Below, one piece after another: positions 7,872 through 17,600 of a stretch of 45,490 nucleotides of DNA. A program made the translations under genes and the position numbers. The notes under the pieces were generated by a model. The model saw only the letters and a program-made list of their open reading frames with translations. It had not been told where the DNA came from and ran no database searches. The stretch's first letter is position 1. Every line of letters starts with the position of its first letter. This DNA comes from Nanobdellota archaeon (lineage in GTDB: Archaea; Nanobdellota; Nanobdellia; Woesearchaeales; SM23-78), in contig JAHJQO010000043.1 in the NCBI GenBank assembly GCA_018819305.1, positions 1-45,490 on the forward strand. The letters are read 5' to 3'.

Positions 7872-8513
7872 TTACGGCATGATAATTCTTCTTCTTGGTT
7901 TTAAGAAAGGCTTATGTTGTCTTTCCAGTCTATCCAAGTAGTTTGGTGTAATCATATGGTTTCTCTCATGCTCATTGAGTATACTTGTCAAATCTCTTAC
8001 TTTGTCTAACTTGGTGACATCAAAGAGATTTGAACTGTCGGTATAATCAATAACTGCTTCTGCATCTACAGATTTGATTAGGTTTGTTGGTATTGCACCA
8101 ATTGCTTTCTTTTTTGTATCAAGTGCTTGTGCAAATACCTGACTTGCCAAGTCAAATGTCGTTCTATCTTCATATTGGTCAACAACATCATTAAAATCAT
8201 CAATTCCAAAGCCATATGTTCCGCTGAAAATTCTTGACTGTTGAAAAACATCAAGAGTTGCTCCTGCACCATGGCCTGTAGCATTAAAAGCATATGGTAG
8301 TGCTTTTTGTTTAAATGCAAACTTATAAGCATCTTTGCCTGCTTCTGTCTTTAGAAGTTTATAATCAAGTAAACCATTAGTATAAATTGATTCTTCTGCA
8401 GCGTTTAGAGCTGATCTGTATTTATGATCCAGAGTGTCTTGTTCTAGCGTTGCTTGTTTGTTTTTTTCAACATAATCATTTACTCTTGCTTTAGATTCAT
8501 TTGATGGTGCCAT
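7872..8513 (-). CDS. Unknown soluble protein, paralogue of the next gene upstream
   Basis: I do not recognise this family. The 213-aa protein is mostly alpha-helical with no signal peptide or membrane segment. It shares a pattern with the 238-aa protein at 8679-9395: a DHKYRSALN motif near residue 28 (DHHHRAAYE in the other), GLLDYKLLK (GLINYDWLK), a central LDVF element, and a late DKVRDLTSILNEH (LTVRDAVKLLRTH) followed by a Leu-Asp pair. The C-terminus is basic and carries PRRR. A GGGGGAG ribosome binding site lies 7 nt before the ATG. The two genes probably arose by duplication and then diverged widely. Confidence 0.6.
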   Translation of the reverse strand: MAPSNESKARVNDYVEKNKQATLEQDTLDHKYRSALNAAEESIYTNGLLDYKLLKTEAGKDAYKFAFKQKALPYAFNATGHGAGATLDVFQQSRIFSGTYGFGIDDFNDVVDQYEDRTTFDLASQVFAQALDTKKKAIGAIPTNLIKSVDAEAVIDYTDSSNLFDVTKLDKVRDLTSILNEHERNHMITPNYLDRLERQHKPFLKPRRRIIMP

Positions 8514-8550
8514 TTTATATCTCCCCCTTGTTAATTAAAATAAATTCACT

Positions 8551-8574
8551 CAATAGTGGTTACAATAGTGATTA
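8551..8574. repeat. Two tandem 12-bp repeats beside the TATA box
   Basis: CAATAGTGGTTA at 8551-8562 is followed directly by CAATAGTGATTA at 8563-8574. On the minus strand they sit immediately downstream of the TATA box of the 213-aa gene, at the expected transcription start, a good place for a repressor to bind. The function is inferred. Confidence 0.5.
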
Positions 8575-8577
8575 TCA

Positions 8578-8607
8578 TTTATAAAGTTTTCGCTTTTTAG
8601 GCGAAAA
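8578..8607 (-). promoter_or_regulatory. TATA box and upstream inverted repeat of the 213-aa gene
   Basis: On the minus strand CTTTATAAA (8578-8586) is the likely TATA box. Directly upstream lies a perfect 7-bp inverted repeat, TTTTCGC at 8587-8593 and GCGAAAA at 8601-8607 with a 7-nt spacer, covering the BRE position. The paralogous gene has a related imperfect repeat in its upstream region. Confidence 0.5.
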
Positions 8608-8678
8608 TTCAAAAATTTCATTTTTGTTAGTTCTGTTTTTAATATACACAAAACACCACTAGAAAAAAGGAATACGCG

Positions 8679-9395
8679 CTACTTTTTATCTTTATCGTCT
8701 TTCTTCTTCACAGGATCAGGCTTAACATCATAATCAGAACGGAACGGCTCCTTAACCGCATACTCACTAATAATTTTATCTAATCCGGTTTTCGGTAGAG
8801 CTCCTTTATTCTCATAATGAGTTCTTAGCAACTTAACAGCATCTCTAACAGTGAGCAACTTCTTTTCAACCATGTCACCAACACCAGTATGTTTAATAAT
8901 ATCATCAATATTATCTTTTGTGAAATGAGCCATGGAAGCAGCAGATAGCTGTTTTTTCAAATCATCCATCATCTCGTCTTTATGACGGAAAAAATTCGTA
9001 TAAGTGAAATTTTCCTGATAGTGATGAATTAAGTCTCCAATCTGCTGACTTGTCGTATTAGCATAAGCTTTCATCAACCTTTCTTTTTTGAAAACATCAA
9101 GTTTCTTATCATCAGAAAGCTTTTCACCGGGCTTTTTAAAACCAAAATGCTCCAAAGATCTGTCTAAATAGAAATCAGACATAGAATTTTTAAGAGCCAG
9201 CTGCCTTTCCTCTTTTTTCAGCCAATCATAGTTAATCAAACCGTCCTTATCAGTTAAAACGTCAGCAATACTAGTTTCATAAGCAGCCCTATGATGATGG
9301 TCAGCAGTATCTATAAGTTTTTTCTCCTTCTCCATATTCTTATGATACTCAGTAATATGTTTAGGAGGAACATACTCAGCCTTATCCTTAGCCAT
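8679..9395 (-). CDS. Unknown soluble protein, paralogue of the next gene downstream
   Basis: Unknown family, 238 aa, helical and highly charged, with a Lys/Asp-rich C-terminal tail. It matches the 213-aa neighbour in order of motifs: DHHHRAAYE near residue 32, GLINYDWLK, KLDVFKKER, IGDLIHHYQENFTY, then LLTVRDAVKLLRTHYE and GLDKIISEYAVKEPF near the end. A TTTATATA element about 28 nt before the ATG suggests a leaderless message, unlike its paralogue, which has a strong ribosome binding site. Separate promoters suggest that the pair are not simply one operon. Confidence 0.6.
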   Translation of the reverse strand: MAKDKAEYVPPKHITEYHKNMEKEKKLIDTADHHHRAAYETSIADVLTDKDGLINYDWLKKEERQLALKNSMSDFYLDRSLEHFGFKKPGEKLSDDKKLDVFKKERLMKAYANTTSQQIGDLIHHYQENFTYTNFFRHKDEMMDDLKKQLSAASMAHFTKDNIDDIIKHTGVGDMVEKKLLTVRDAVKLLRTHYENKGALPKTGLDKIISEYAVKEPFRSDYDVKPDPVKKKDDKDKK

Positions 9396-9442
9396 AGATT
9401 AAATTTTGGAATTAGAATTATATAAATCTTTTGTTTTTAACC

Positions 9443-9527
9443 TTTTCCGCTTCGCGCAAAACGTTAGCGAAAATCAGGTGACTTCAAAAATCAAAAATTT
9501 TTGAGCATTCAAATCAAAAATTTGAAT
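9443..9527. repeat. Cluster of inverted repeats upstream of the 238-aa gene
   Basis: Three elements lie in this spacer. TTTTCCGC (9443-9450) and GCGAAAA (9467-9473) form an imperfect inverted repeat. TCAAAAATTTTTGA (9491-9504) is a perfect 14-bp palindrome. ATTCAAAT (9507-9514) and ATTTGAAT (9520-9527) form an 8-bp stem with a 5-nt loop. They may act as terminators for the upstream transcript or as binding sites. The whole 9396-9572 interval has no gene. Confidence 0.5.
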
Positions 9528-9572
9528 ATTCCTAGCTTTCAGCCGGAATCCCATAAAAGAAGAGAAATTTAT

Positions 9573-10772
9573 TCAACCTTGGTTTTCAAGCTCTTGTCTT
9601 AGCAATTCAATCTCTTTCATGTTATTGCATGCCTGCTGGCTCTGAGGGTCAGTAATCTTGTCGCAAACAGTATATTCACCCTGCAAAAAGAAAGGATAAT
9701 AACATTCATCCTTATCATCCACTCCTTGAATCATGTCGCAATAGATTTTCTGCATACTCTTATGAGCAACATTCTTCAGACACAGATCTTTTTCCTCTTG
9801 ATTATCAGTGATTTGCTGAACACAAATATTCTTAGCTCCTTCAGGGTCTGTCACTGCAAGATTAGCAGCTTCAATTTTAATTGCAGCAAAGCTCTTGCCT
9901 AGTGTTGGAATAACTTGCTTTTGTTGTGAATGACAGGAATTATCATACCAATAACCACCACAAACACCACCACAATCAACACCAACTTCATCTTGATTCA
10001 TTGTGTTATCATTGCAAGAAGCCTGAATTACACTAGTGCCTCCACCATCATCACTCTTAGGCTCTGCATGGCAGGCACCATCATACCAATAACCACCACA
10101 AACACCACCACAATCAGGGCCTGTTTCATCCTGATTCTGAACTCTATCAACACAAGTCGCAGTAACAGCCACCACTCTTTCCAATACATCAAAAGAAAAA
10201 GATGAAGTTGCAATTTTATCTTCATAATTAGCAAAAACTTTCATAACATAAGTGCCGGGCCTTATACTGGTGGGAAGAGTCACACTTCTATGATGACTCA
10301 TGGTTGTGCTGATAGCCACAGTCTCTTCCTTGCTAGCAATAGAATTATCTCGTGAATCTAAAACTCTGTAAAGAAGAGTAATATCAAACCTATCAGCAGA
10401 GCCCATGTTGCTTACTTCCAAATCAAAGCCAACTTCTTCTCCAGGATAAAAAGAAAGCTTGTCCTGCTCAACACTAATATCTAGCAAAGCTTCTTTAGGG
10501 CTTACCAAGGCAGGTAGATAAACAACACCTGCAATAATCAAACCAATAAATACAACTAGAAGAATAATCTTAGGAAAAACAGTTTTCTCATGACTGACAC
10601 CTAAAGGAGAACTAACTGAAACAGCTGCTGCTCTTCTCTGCATAACAGACTCCATCACTCCCTCAACAAGAGCTGGACTATAGCCCTCTCTAAGCATCTG
10701 CTGCTTAACAGTTGCAGGACTAATTCCTTTTGCAAGATTATCTTCTGCAAATTTAAATAAAGTGTCAACCAA
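9573..10772 (-). CDS. Membrane-anchored surface protein with two Cys-rich repeats
   Basis: A 399-aa protein. Residues 1-48 form a cytoplasmic helical domain resembling a small UBA-like bundle. One membrane helix follows at about 66-90. Residues 96-200 are a beta-sandwich of CARDB/Ig type (YPGEEVGFDLEVSNMGSADRF). Two Cys-rich repeats come next, at 207-235 and 253-281, each with the pattern C-x-D...NQDE-x-G-x-DCGGVCGGYWYD...C-H and five cysteines. The C-terminal part is helical with further cysteines. The start is TTG, supported by GAGGGAT. The extracellular side is inferred from the membrane helix and the cysteines. It is the last gene of the surface cluster. Confidence 0.65.
   Translation of the reverse strand: MVDTLFKFAEDNLAKGISPATVKQQMLREGYSPALVEGVMESVMQRRAAAVSVSSPLGVSHEKTVFPKIILLVVFIGLIIAGVVYLPALVSPKEALLDISVEQDKLSFYPGEEVGFDLEVSNMGSADRFDITLLYRVLDSRDNSIASKEETVAISTTMSHHRSVTLPTSIRPGTYVMKVFANYEDKIATSSFSFDVLERVVAVTATCVDRVQNQDETGPDCGGVCGGYWYDGACHAEPKSDDGGGTSVIQASCNDNTMNQDEVGVDCGGVCGGYWYDNSCHSQQKQVIPTLGKSFAAIKIEAANLAVTDPEGAKNICVQQITDNQEEKDLCLKNVAHKSMQKIYCDMIQGVDDKDECYYPFFLQGEYTVCDKITDPQSQQACNNMKEIELLRQELENQG
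9942..10116. repeat. Two identical 37-bp segments within the Cys-repeat gene
   Basis: The 37 bases at 9942-9978 recur without change at 10080-10116. They encode the D-C-G-G-V-C-G-G-Y-W-Y-D core of both protein repeats. Identity at DNA level, third codon positions included, points to recent duplication or gene conversion. Confidence 0.8.
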
Positions 10773-10799
10773 TTAAAATCCCTCATTTATTTTTAGTTA

Positions 10800-13127
10800 T
10801 TATTTGAAAACAGGCCATATATCTGATTTAAACATAACAGAATAATCACTAACATTATTCATCTCTCCAAGATTATGCAAGCATCCTCCTGGAGGAGTTG
10901 TTTTTTGCAAGTCTGGAAGCTTAAGCACTCTAAATTCAAGTCCATTATTATTATCAAGGTCATCCGCAGTTATCTTGAAAACACCTGTCGCAGGGTCACC
11001 ACCAAGAACCATTTCTTTAATCTGCAAACCCCCCCATGGCGCAGGAGTCATGTTAATCTCTTCAGAAGGTATATATTCAAAATCCAAACATATAAGAACA
11101 TTTGCTTTACAGAATCTTGAACAATTAGCAGAAATCATAATTCCATTGTAATCAATCAGTTGACCTGTGATTTCATAATCTCCAGGAACCAGTTTGATAG
11201 TGCTTTTTTCTACACCCTCTTTTCCAAAGATTAGAGTATTTGAAACAGGGTTAACACCAGCGTCAAAACCAATCTGAGTAATAGAGAGAATTACTTGCTC
11301 TGAATCAGAATCAATATCCTGAAGACCAGATATTGTTGCAAGATCACTCATCCAGTCCCAATCCTCACGATATATGTTCTTTAAAACCTCGACTTTCTTA
11401 AGAGTAGCATTGATTTCTCTAATCTTGTGAATCTTCTGAGTTGGAATAATAATATTTCTATTTTCTTCTGTGCTCAACTGTATTGATTTAGAACCATAAC
11501 CTTCTTTTGTAATTGATAAATATCCTCCTTGACAAATAGGAAGAGTGCTACTCCATTCTGCAAACTGGCCATTATGCACTAATTCTGTTGTGCCGGCCCA
11601 ACACTCATCATAATTTCCGCAACCATATGTGACAATTGCACCATCAAGCGGCACATTGCCATCAACATCAACAACTCTTATACTGACATTACCAGAAATC
11701 CAAGTATCTTCATCGCAGAACAAACTTTTAGTGATTATTCTTGGCTTTACATCAATAGGGTTGCCTGATGAATCTGTATAACTTCCAGCAGGATAAGAAA
11801 GAGTTGTATTAATATAAGAGTCATCCCATTCAACAGTACCCATACCTAGCTGCCATGCAAGAGCAGGCTTATTCTCAATTAAGTTGCTTTCAAGAGCAAA
11901 CATAAAACTATATTCAGGAATCTCTGTTGTGGGTTCTAAACCTCTTATCTCAACAAACAAAGGATAAGCAACATCATAAGAAAACCTGTACGTATTGAAC
12001 ACGCTATCAGGCACATACTGGTTGCCTTTTTGCATTTCCACACTTGGTCTGATAATATCCCCTTTAGAAGGCTGAACATACATATCTAAACTGTTATCAA
12101 CATAATAGAAATTAATTGCTATGTCAGATAAATCTGGAACAGAAGTATTCAAAACATCCATTGTCAGACTGTTATAAAAAGCATCTTCAATCTGAACTCC
12201 AGAGGGTTCAATTAGTTCAAAACCTCTTGTATCTTTCACTTGAAGAGCAGGAATATTACTTAACAGTAATCCATTCATATCTAGTTTTGCTTTTGACTTA
12301 CTCCAAGTCATGATATATGGCAATTCAGTGTATTCGAGAACAGGCGGTAGCATGTTAATATCCATGCCAGAATAATAATTAATCAAACTGATTGTAAAGC
12401 TTTCTGAGAACTGGCTTAAAAATTCTGCCATTAACATAGTAAGAGCCAGATCATGATATTTTTTATAAGGAAACTTCAAAACATCTGTGTATTTAGTGAT
12501 AGTTGTCTTGGTAGTGCCTTTAGTCACTTCAATCTCATACCTAACAAAGAACTCTATCTCATCCTCTCTGATAAAAGAACTTGTTATAATATTATCATTA
12601 TCAGCAACAACATCATAACTCTCTTCTAGAGAATCAAAACCTCCAACACAATCAGGAAGGTTTCTGCTGATATACATATTTAACTGAAATTCCATGCTTT
12701 CAATGCTTGGAGCTAATGACTTATAGTCAAAATTCAAATAATCAGATTTTCCTGGAACATGCAAATAATAAGGAACAGCATCTTCTGGTTCGCCTGTCAA
12801 AGAAACCAATTCATAATGAGTAGGACTCAAAACACTAAACCGCATTTGTAAAGGTGTGAGAAATGGATCTAACGGATCAATATATCCTCCATGAGCACCC
12901 ATTAATTTAATTGCTTCAATACCAACCTGATGTATGCATCCTTCAACATAATCTCTTACTGGCTTGAATTCTTCTGGAACTGCTTCTTCTTTAAACTCGT
13001 CACCAATAGAAGCAGGTTTTTTTAACACAAAGTAGAGTATAGCAACAACTATTAATATCACTAATGCCAGAATAACAAATAAAGTAATCTGTGCTTTCCT
13101 GTCACCTCTTTTTAACAATTTTTTCAC
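10800..13127 (-). CDS. Large membrane-anchored surface protein
   Basis: A 775-aa protein with a short basic N-terminus and a single strong membrane helix (residues about 13-34, QITLFVILALVILIVVAI), then a long beta-rich extracytoplasmic part. The N-terminus resembles the class III/type IV pilin-like leaders seen on DPANN surface proteins, but no clear cleavage motif is visible. Residues 480-560 look like a carboxypeptidase-regulatory or Ig-like domain with paired cysteines. The GTG at 13127 is the longest start; a TTG at 13118, spaced correctly from AAAGGTGA, may be the true one. It lies between the 272-aa and 399-aa cluster members. Function unknown. Confidence 0.6.
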   Translation of the reverse strand: MKKLLKRGDRKAQITLFVILALVILIVVAILYFVLKKPASIGDEFKEEAVPEEFKPVRDYVEGCIHQVGIEAIKLMGAHGGYIDPLDPFLTPLQMRFSVLSPTHYELVSLTGEPEDAVPYYLHVPGKSDYLNFDYKSLAPSIESMEFQLNMYISRNLPDCVGGFDSLEESYDVVADNDNIITSSFIREDEIEFFVRYEIEVTKGTTKTTITKYTDVLKFPYKKYHDLALTMLMAEFLSQFSESFTISLINYYSGMDINMLPPVLEYTELPYIMTWSKSKAKLDMNGLLLSNIPALQVKDTRGFELIEPSGVQIEDAFYNSLTMDVLNTSVPDLSDIAINFYYVDNSLDMYVQPSKGDIIRPSVEMQKGNQYVPDSVFNTYRFSYDVAYPLFVEIRGLEPTTEIPEYSFMFALESNLIENKPALAWQLGMGTVEWDDSYINTTLSYPAGSYTDSSGNPIDVKPRIITKSLFCDEDTWISGNVSIRVVDVDGNVPLDGAIVTYGCGNYDECWAGTTELVHNGQFAEWSSTLPICQGGYLSITKEGYGSKSIQLSTEENRNIIIPTQKIHKIREINATLKKVEVLKNIYREDWDWMSDLATISGLQDIDSDSEQVILSITQIGFDAGVNPVSNTLIFGKEGVEKSTIKLVPGDYEITGQLIDYNGIMISANCSRFCKANVLICLDFEYIPSEEINMTPAPWGGLQIKEMVLGGDPATGVFKITADDLDNNNGLEFRVLKLPDLQKTTPPGGCLHNLGEMNNVSDYSVMFKSDIWPVFK

Positions 13128-13150
13128 CTTTAATTTTTCTTATTAATTTA

Positions 13151-13969
13151 TTAATATTGGATATGCTTAGTTAGTTCAATAATATAATTTCTTGTCCAGC
13201 CAACAAAAATCAGGATAAATATAACTGTTAATATTCCAAATAACACCAGGATATTCACCAATAATCCTAATATGTAAATTATAATAATGCCAAAAATAAC
13301 AGCAGCAATAATATAAAATATAAACCAGTAAATCTTTACACCTATCCTGAAAAAGTCAGAGATAATCTTTCCAATAGATTTTTTCTCGTCATAAATGCTT
13401 CTGCGCATAGGGTCAAGATAAAGGAATAATAGGATTTCTATTAATAAAATGACTGCCGCAACTGAAGTTACAAATATGTTTGCTGTTAACAAAAATATGA
13501 TAAACCACGCAACAAACCAGATGATGTTAAGTAAAAATATTTTCCAGGAAAACTTTTTTTTCAGGTTTTTTTTCAAAGCAATATCCCATGCTCTATGGTA
13601 TAAAAATGATATTGCCAACATTATTAACAAAAATGCAAAAACTACAATGATAAATGATATCCAAAGTACTTTTGCCACCCTTGGAGTCAAATCAGCAACT
13701 GCTTCTTGCATAGCCGCAGTATCTTCGCTTTGAGCTGAAGCATAAACAGTCAATAATTCGGGAAGAACTTCAGCACTTATCCTGTTAACCATCAATAAAG
13801 CAAGATTAAGAATAATTATGATTGCTAAAAATGTAAGAAGGTCAAATACTGCTGATTTCAGGAACTCTTTTGTGCCAATCCTTTTATAACTATTAATAAA
13901 CGCACTGCTTTGAGTATTCCAATAAACAGACTTTTCTTTAATTTTCTTTTTTACTTTTTTCTTTATCAT
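13151..13969 (-). CDS. Polytopic membrane protein of the surface cluster
   Basis: A 272-aa integral membrane protein with about six hydrophobic helices: near residues 40-63, 98-120, 145-165, 167-187, 210-235 and 238-262. The N-terminus is lysine-rich and presumably cytoplasmic. No transporter motif is recognised. It lies between single-pass and secreted proteins in one transcription unit, so it could be the membrane platform or export component of that system. That role is inferred from context only. Confidence 0.6.
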   Translation of the reverse strand: MIKKKVKKKIKEKSVYWNTQSSAFINSYKRIGTKEFLKSAVFDLLTFLAIIIILNLALLMVNRISAEVLPELLTVYASAQSEDTAAMQEAVADLTPRVAKVLWISFIIVVFAFLLIMLAISFLYHRAWDIALKKNLKKKFSWKIFLLNIIWFVAWFIIFLLTANIFVTSVAAVILLIEILLFLYLDPMRRSIYDEKKSIGKIISDFFRIGVKIYWFIFYIIAAVIFGIIIIYILGLLVNILVLFGILTVIFILIFVGWTRNYIIELTKHIQY

Positions 13970-13975
13970 TTTTTA

Positions 13976-14647
13976 TCAAGGAGTTTTCTTATCAACAACA
14001 CTAACAACCATTTCCTGAATATTATCACTGCCATAATTCTTATACTCTAAAATAACTTGTTCATATTTTATATCCATATATCTTGCTTCATAACCACTAT
14101 CACCAACCTGCATATAGGCTTCTGAAAAGTCATCGTCATCATCGCCTTTTTTACCTTCAAAATATTCTTTTTCAATTCCTTTTTTTAAATAAACCCTATA
14201 AAGCGCGTCATCAATATAAGGCATGATATACCATGAAACCTCATAGAGCCAAGTATTGTTAAATCCTCTTTCTCTTGTTGCAGACACAGTAAGAGTTGTA
14301 GTGTAAATAGTGGTTTCTCCAAGAGTCGTATCTTCAACCACGTTTCTTATCTGCCTGACATCAGTGCTAAGGTCTAACAAACATACTTCACGCTCCCAAT
14401 TAGCAAGACCGAAAAAAGTGTTATTATACCAACCGTAAACATCAGCATTTGAATAAGGGTCGACCTGGTTCTTATCAGGAATAAAAGGATTTAGTGAATG
14501 CCAAAAATTATGCAATATACCTGATTGATTAGCACTGTAATCTTTGAGCCATCCTGGCTTGTAATCATCAACAGTAGCACCAAAAACAAAGATAACATTA
14601 ACTAGGACAATCAATACTAGAATTAATAATAATTTTTTCTTAAACAC
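13976..14647 (-). CDS. Small secreted or membrane-anchored protein of the surface cluster
   Basis: A 223-aa protein when read from the GTG at 14647, which overlaps the stop of the 1257-aa gene by 8 bp and has GGAG upstream. The longer frame starts inside the previous gene and is unlikely. Residues 1-25 form a hydrophobic signal (KKKLLLILVLIVLVNVIFVFGA). The mature part is rich in aromatic residues and strands (NNTFFGLANWEREVCLLDL, TTIYTTTLTVSATRERGFNNTW). It has an acidic Asp run (GDDDDDF) and no known domain. Overlap with its neighbours suggests coupled expression. Confidence 0.6.
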   Translation of the reverse strand: MFKKKLLLILVLIVLVNVIFVFGATVDDYKPGWLKDYSANQSGILHNFWHSLNPFIPDKNQVDPYSNADVYGWYNNTFFGLANWEREVCLLDLSTDVRQIRNVVEDTTLGETTIYTTTLTVSATRERGFNNTWLYEVSWYIMPYIDDALYRVYLKKGIEKEYFEGKKGDDDDDFSEAYMQVGDSGYEARYMDIKYEQVILEYKNYGSDNIQEMVVSVVDKKTP

Positions 14648-17600
14648 TATAATCAACTCCAACGCAAAAATCAGGACTTCCTGCCGGAATATCCACAGGC
14701 ACATCACTCTTTAAAGCATTGTAAGGATTCTTCATGAAAGATATGAGTTCCCTCAGGCTAAAAAGGGCACCAATAGTACCACAAGCAGTGCCTCTCCAAC
14801 CAGTGGTGTAAACCTCAGAATCAAAAAGTTGTCCTCCCTCACCATGATAATGAGCACAACCAGGCCAGAAATACAAGTAACCTATTATTAGCCCCGTGCC
14901 TAACAAATTACTCAAGAACACTTTACCAACACTTTCCATAACTTTTCCAAAGGTAGCAGCTCCATCAATCTTATACCTTGCACTCTCAACATATACGCAC
15001 ATATCAAGGTTGTATTCAAACTCGCAAGCTTCCAACGGACCGCCAATTTTCGCCATTTCTTCCAAACACCCAAGACGCTTGCAAAGCAGCTGCCTCTCTT
15101 TCCTGTCATTAAACATTATAGCAGGAGCACACATGCCATCATAATGCTTGCTCTTATAAGGATTATAAATCCAAGAGCCGTCATCACCAAGAAAAGCATC
15201 CACAGCATTCTGCATCCTAACCTCTGTATCAAACATCTGATAAGATACAGGAGAAAATGGCTTGAATAATTTATCAGCTGTACCTGGACTTATAATAGCT
15301 TCACCAGTGATTGAATTTGAAGCAACAACATTTCCAGTTAATGGTGCAAAATATAAACCATTTGATTTCAACATAGTAAGACTATTCTTATTATATCTAT
15401 ATAATATTCCTTTATACATAATATCTGTGTAATCACGAAAATTAGTAATTATCTTTCCATTACCAAGTATATTACGTATATTATTTTCTAATTGTGCTGT
15501 TTTAGGCGAAGCAGGTCCAATAGATGCTGTAATCGCTGGTATTGGTCTTATTTTAGAAATAGCTGGATCCTTAAAAGCATCACTAATAAGTGGATTTGCT
15601 GCTACAGCACTATCATGACAACTTACTAATTCATTTGGTATTGATGCCTGAATATTCGTTAATTTATTTTTATCTATTCCAACATCAAGTGGTGGAGGTA
15701 AAACAGGATCATTTTTAGTTGCTACTAATAAATCATTATACTCACCTTTTGGCTCAGTAATCTTAGTTTCAGTAAGCGTTTCCTCTTCGATAGTTGCAAT
15801 GATATTTGCAGGATCTCTCCCCAATGCAGCCACTAGTTCTGCAGCCTCTTTTGCAGCCGCCGTAGCCACCTGTGCTTTAATAATTTGTTTTATATCATGC
15901 TGCTGGACAAAGTAGGTTGTATAGCTCATACCAATGTCCACATATGTATTAAAATCATATAATTTGCAGGTGTAGACTGAACAAGTTAGTTTGATAACAA
16001 GGCCTGGTAGATTGCCTGGGAATGGAACTCCGCATGCAGGTGGTGGACCAACAACGCATGGTGCGAATGGAGGTATCGGTACCCAGCCTTGGGGCCATAT
16101 GGTGCTGTCAACAAATGATTGAAAGGTTCCTATAACTCCTTGTCCTGAGGCCCATATGGCTTCTCCAACTATTGGAATAGCTAAGGAAATTCCGTAAAGA
16201 ACTGTTTTGACTGCTTGAAGTAATGAATTGACTTTTCCAAGACTTTCTGCAAGGCTACATATGGCTCCCAGCACCTTATAGACTTTTTCACGTTTCGCAA
16301 TTTGTTTGTCTAAACTTATTATTTGTTTTTTAATCTCAGTAGTTTTCTTTTTGAAGTTCTTGTCAATGCCTCCGAGTGGCTGGTTGTAGACATCAAGTTT
16401 TGCACTTATGGTTTCGATTTCTCTTTGAGTGTAAATCTTTAATCCATGTTTTATTTTGAACTCCTGAGTGCAGTTGACTTCTACTTTGTCTTCTTCATCC
16501 CAGTCTTCACCGCAGGAAGCATAATATTTCAATGGAAGAATCATCATTGGTTTTAAGGTTAATTCATTTACAAGATATGCCTGGCCATTAATGCATGCTG
16601 TTGCTGAGCAATCAACTATGCTTCTTTCAAGAATCTCAACATCATTAGATTTCTTAACAATCTCTAATCCTATTGGAACTTCAAGTGTTATCTTGCTTGC
16701 TGTTTTTCTGTCAATCTTTGGAAGTGTTCCTCTTGTTTTTATTTTTTCAATTAAATCAGGCACTTCATCAACATTAACACAGATTTTCACTGGCACTGAA
16801 GCACTCATTTTATTGCCGACATAATCTTCTGCTCCAACTTGTATGTTTGTAGATATGCCTCTTGACTTCAAAGCTCCAACTGTCAAAACACAGTTCCAAT
16901 ATCCTTCTATTTGTGTACATGTTGCTCTGGTTTCATTATCATCACTTATAGACAAAGTATTTGCCCACGCGGTTACTTCTGGGCTTTGGGCATCAGTAAC
17001 ATTAAATTCAATAACCAGACTTTCACTGGCTGTTGGGCAGACAGGAGTTGTATTAATTTCTCCTATAAGTTGAGGAGGTGCACCATCAACAATATATGTG
17101 CCTGTTGACTGACCTGATATGCTGTTGCCCAAATCATCAAAACCAGATAAAGTAAATGTTGCACTGCTCACACTCATGTTTACTGCGCACAGCCATTTGC
17201 CTGATGAAGGAGTGCATTTGGTTTGCGCTCCGTTAATTTTTACTTCACTGTTATTATATGTGCTCTGAGTACTTATATCAGCAGTAACTTCAGCAAGCCC
17301 TCCTTTCATATAACAGGTGCTTCCTGAACACTTGGTGCCTTTGGGCTCAATCTTGATTACTTCACCTGCATCATTAACAACTGTAAACCTTGCAGAAAGT
17401 GACTGATTTGCTGTGTTGCCAACCTGGTCTGTTGCAGTTACAACAAAATTAAGACTTGCATCTGCAGGCATTAACTTGATATTTGAGAATTTGCAAGTAT
17501 AAGTTTTATTCCATCCTTGTCTTTGGCAGGATGCAGCAATATTCTTCTGAGATGTTGGGCTTGTCCTGTCAAAGCTTGAGAAATCTCCAAACACACTGTT

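Noticed and set aside
9942-10116. A CRISPR-like repeat pair
   Set aside because: Only two copies exist, they are in frame inside a gene and encode the same protein motif.
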